Source: Desulfobulbaceae bacterium UBA2273 (GTDB lineage: Bacteria > Desulfobacterota > Desulfobulbia > Desulfobulbales > Desulfurivibrionaceae). From it: 64,000 bases of DNA. Positions 63,731 through 64,000 of the stretch are shown piece by piece. A model generated the notes under the pieces. The model made no database searches. It saw only the letters and a list, made by a program, of their open reading frames with translations, and was not told the DNA's origin. Where the stretch lies: NCBI GenBank assembly GCA_002347095.1, contig DDWZ01000016.1, positions 62,001 through 126,000 on the forward strand. The letters run 5' to 3'. Numbering within the stretch: position 1 is the first letter of the stretch; every line of letters begins with the position of its first letter. The position numbers and the translations under genes are program-made.

Positions 63731-64000
63731 GTGGTTGAAGGGAGTGTCACAAATCCGGTCTGTCATTTTCGCGGGCGCTCCGAGCATGCCCTCGATGCCA
63801 AGGGCAGGCTGAATATCGCGACCCGGTTCCGGGAGTCCCTGCGCAGTCAGGGCGACGAACGGCTCATGGTCACGCCCTGGCACAACTGTATCCGCGCTTA
63901 CCCGCTGCCCCACTGGGAAGAGCTGGAGATGACCCTTTTGGCGCAAGGCCAGAAAAGGCCGGAAACCGTCAAGCTGATCCGGTACATGATCGGCGGCGCC
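63731..64000 (+). CDS. mraZ: MraZ transcriptional regulator, N-terminal part (cut by window end)
   Basis: The 90 visible residues start at a GTG preceded by AAGGAG at 6 nt. CHFRGRSEHALDAKGRLNIATRFRESL is the first AbrB-like MraZ motif (DxKGR), followed by LMVTPWHNCIRAYPLPHWEELE. MraZ forms a ring-shaped DNA-binding octamer or dodecamer and represses the division and cell-wall (dcw) cluster that it normally heads. The frame is open to the window edge. Confidence 0.93.
   Translation, partial: MVEGSVTNPVCHFRGRSEHALDAKGRLNIATRFRESLRSQGDERLMVTPWHNCIRAYPLPHWEELEMTLLAQGQKRPETVKLIRYMIGGA

Overview
The window is a GC-rich chromosome segment from a Gram-negative, diazotrophic bacterium. The outer-membrane and murein genes (mltA, mltB, RND efflux, AsmA, beta-barrel porins) fix the envelope type. 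A nifH-nifI1-nifI2-nifD-nifK order, a NifD with the internal insertion of the Clostridium/anaerobe type, a NifK without the long N-terminal extension, and selA together suggest a strict anaerobe of the Desulfobacterota (former Deltaproteobacteria, perhaps Desulfobulbales). That placement is inference; no rRNA gene is present.

Layout. 1-24517 is housekeeping and envelope: the 3' end of mltB, an alanine/sodium symporter, acs, mltA, a PilT-type ATPase with a zinc-ribbon/pseudo-receiver protein, a PAS-GGDEF sensor, an overlapping rsmG-cobQ-cbiB run, a porin with a possible attenuator leader, a heme-motif lipoprotein, a GH17 membrane protein, a CDF transporter, an MscS channel, a CAP protein and an RND pump with adaptor. 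25119-53181 is nitrogen and molybdenum: a PII protein and AmtB, NifA, nifH-I1-I2-D-K followed by six accessory genes, a 5-kb interruption (toxin-antitoxin pair, two integron-cassette-like genes, an orphan antitoxin, AsmA), then nifE-nifN-nifB plus a small gene, a TorF-type porin, modE-modA-modB-modC and nifV. 53267-64000 holds an unknown 446-aa protein, a tlpA-dsbA-dsbB thiol-redox group, selA, a TPR protein with degenerate GGDEF-like regions, a LOG-family protein, typA and the start of mraZ (first gene of the division/cell-wall cluster).

How it works together. NifA sites (TGT-N10-ACA) and nearly identical sigma-54 promoters precede nifH and nifE, so the two halves of the nif cluster should be switched on together. 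NifH and NifDK make the enzyme. NifB, NifEN and homocitrate from NifV make the cofactor. ModABC imports molybdate under a ModE-type repressor whose palindrome overlaps the modE start region. The two PII-like NifI proteins provide rapid post-translational shut-off, and PII/AmtB handle ammonium sensing and uptake.

The most interesting part is 35148-38277, directly downstream of nifK. It encodes a full-length NifB paralog that has lost the radical-SAM CX3CX2C motif, a Clostridium-type [2Fe-2S] ferredoxin, an unrecognised 99-aa protein, an acetyltransferase, a HEPN-like protein and a Nif11 protein, ending in a strong terminator. The second is the attC-like cassette pair at 39152-40457, which has no integrase in the window.
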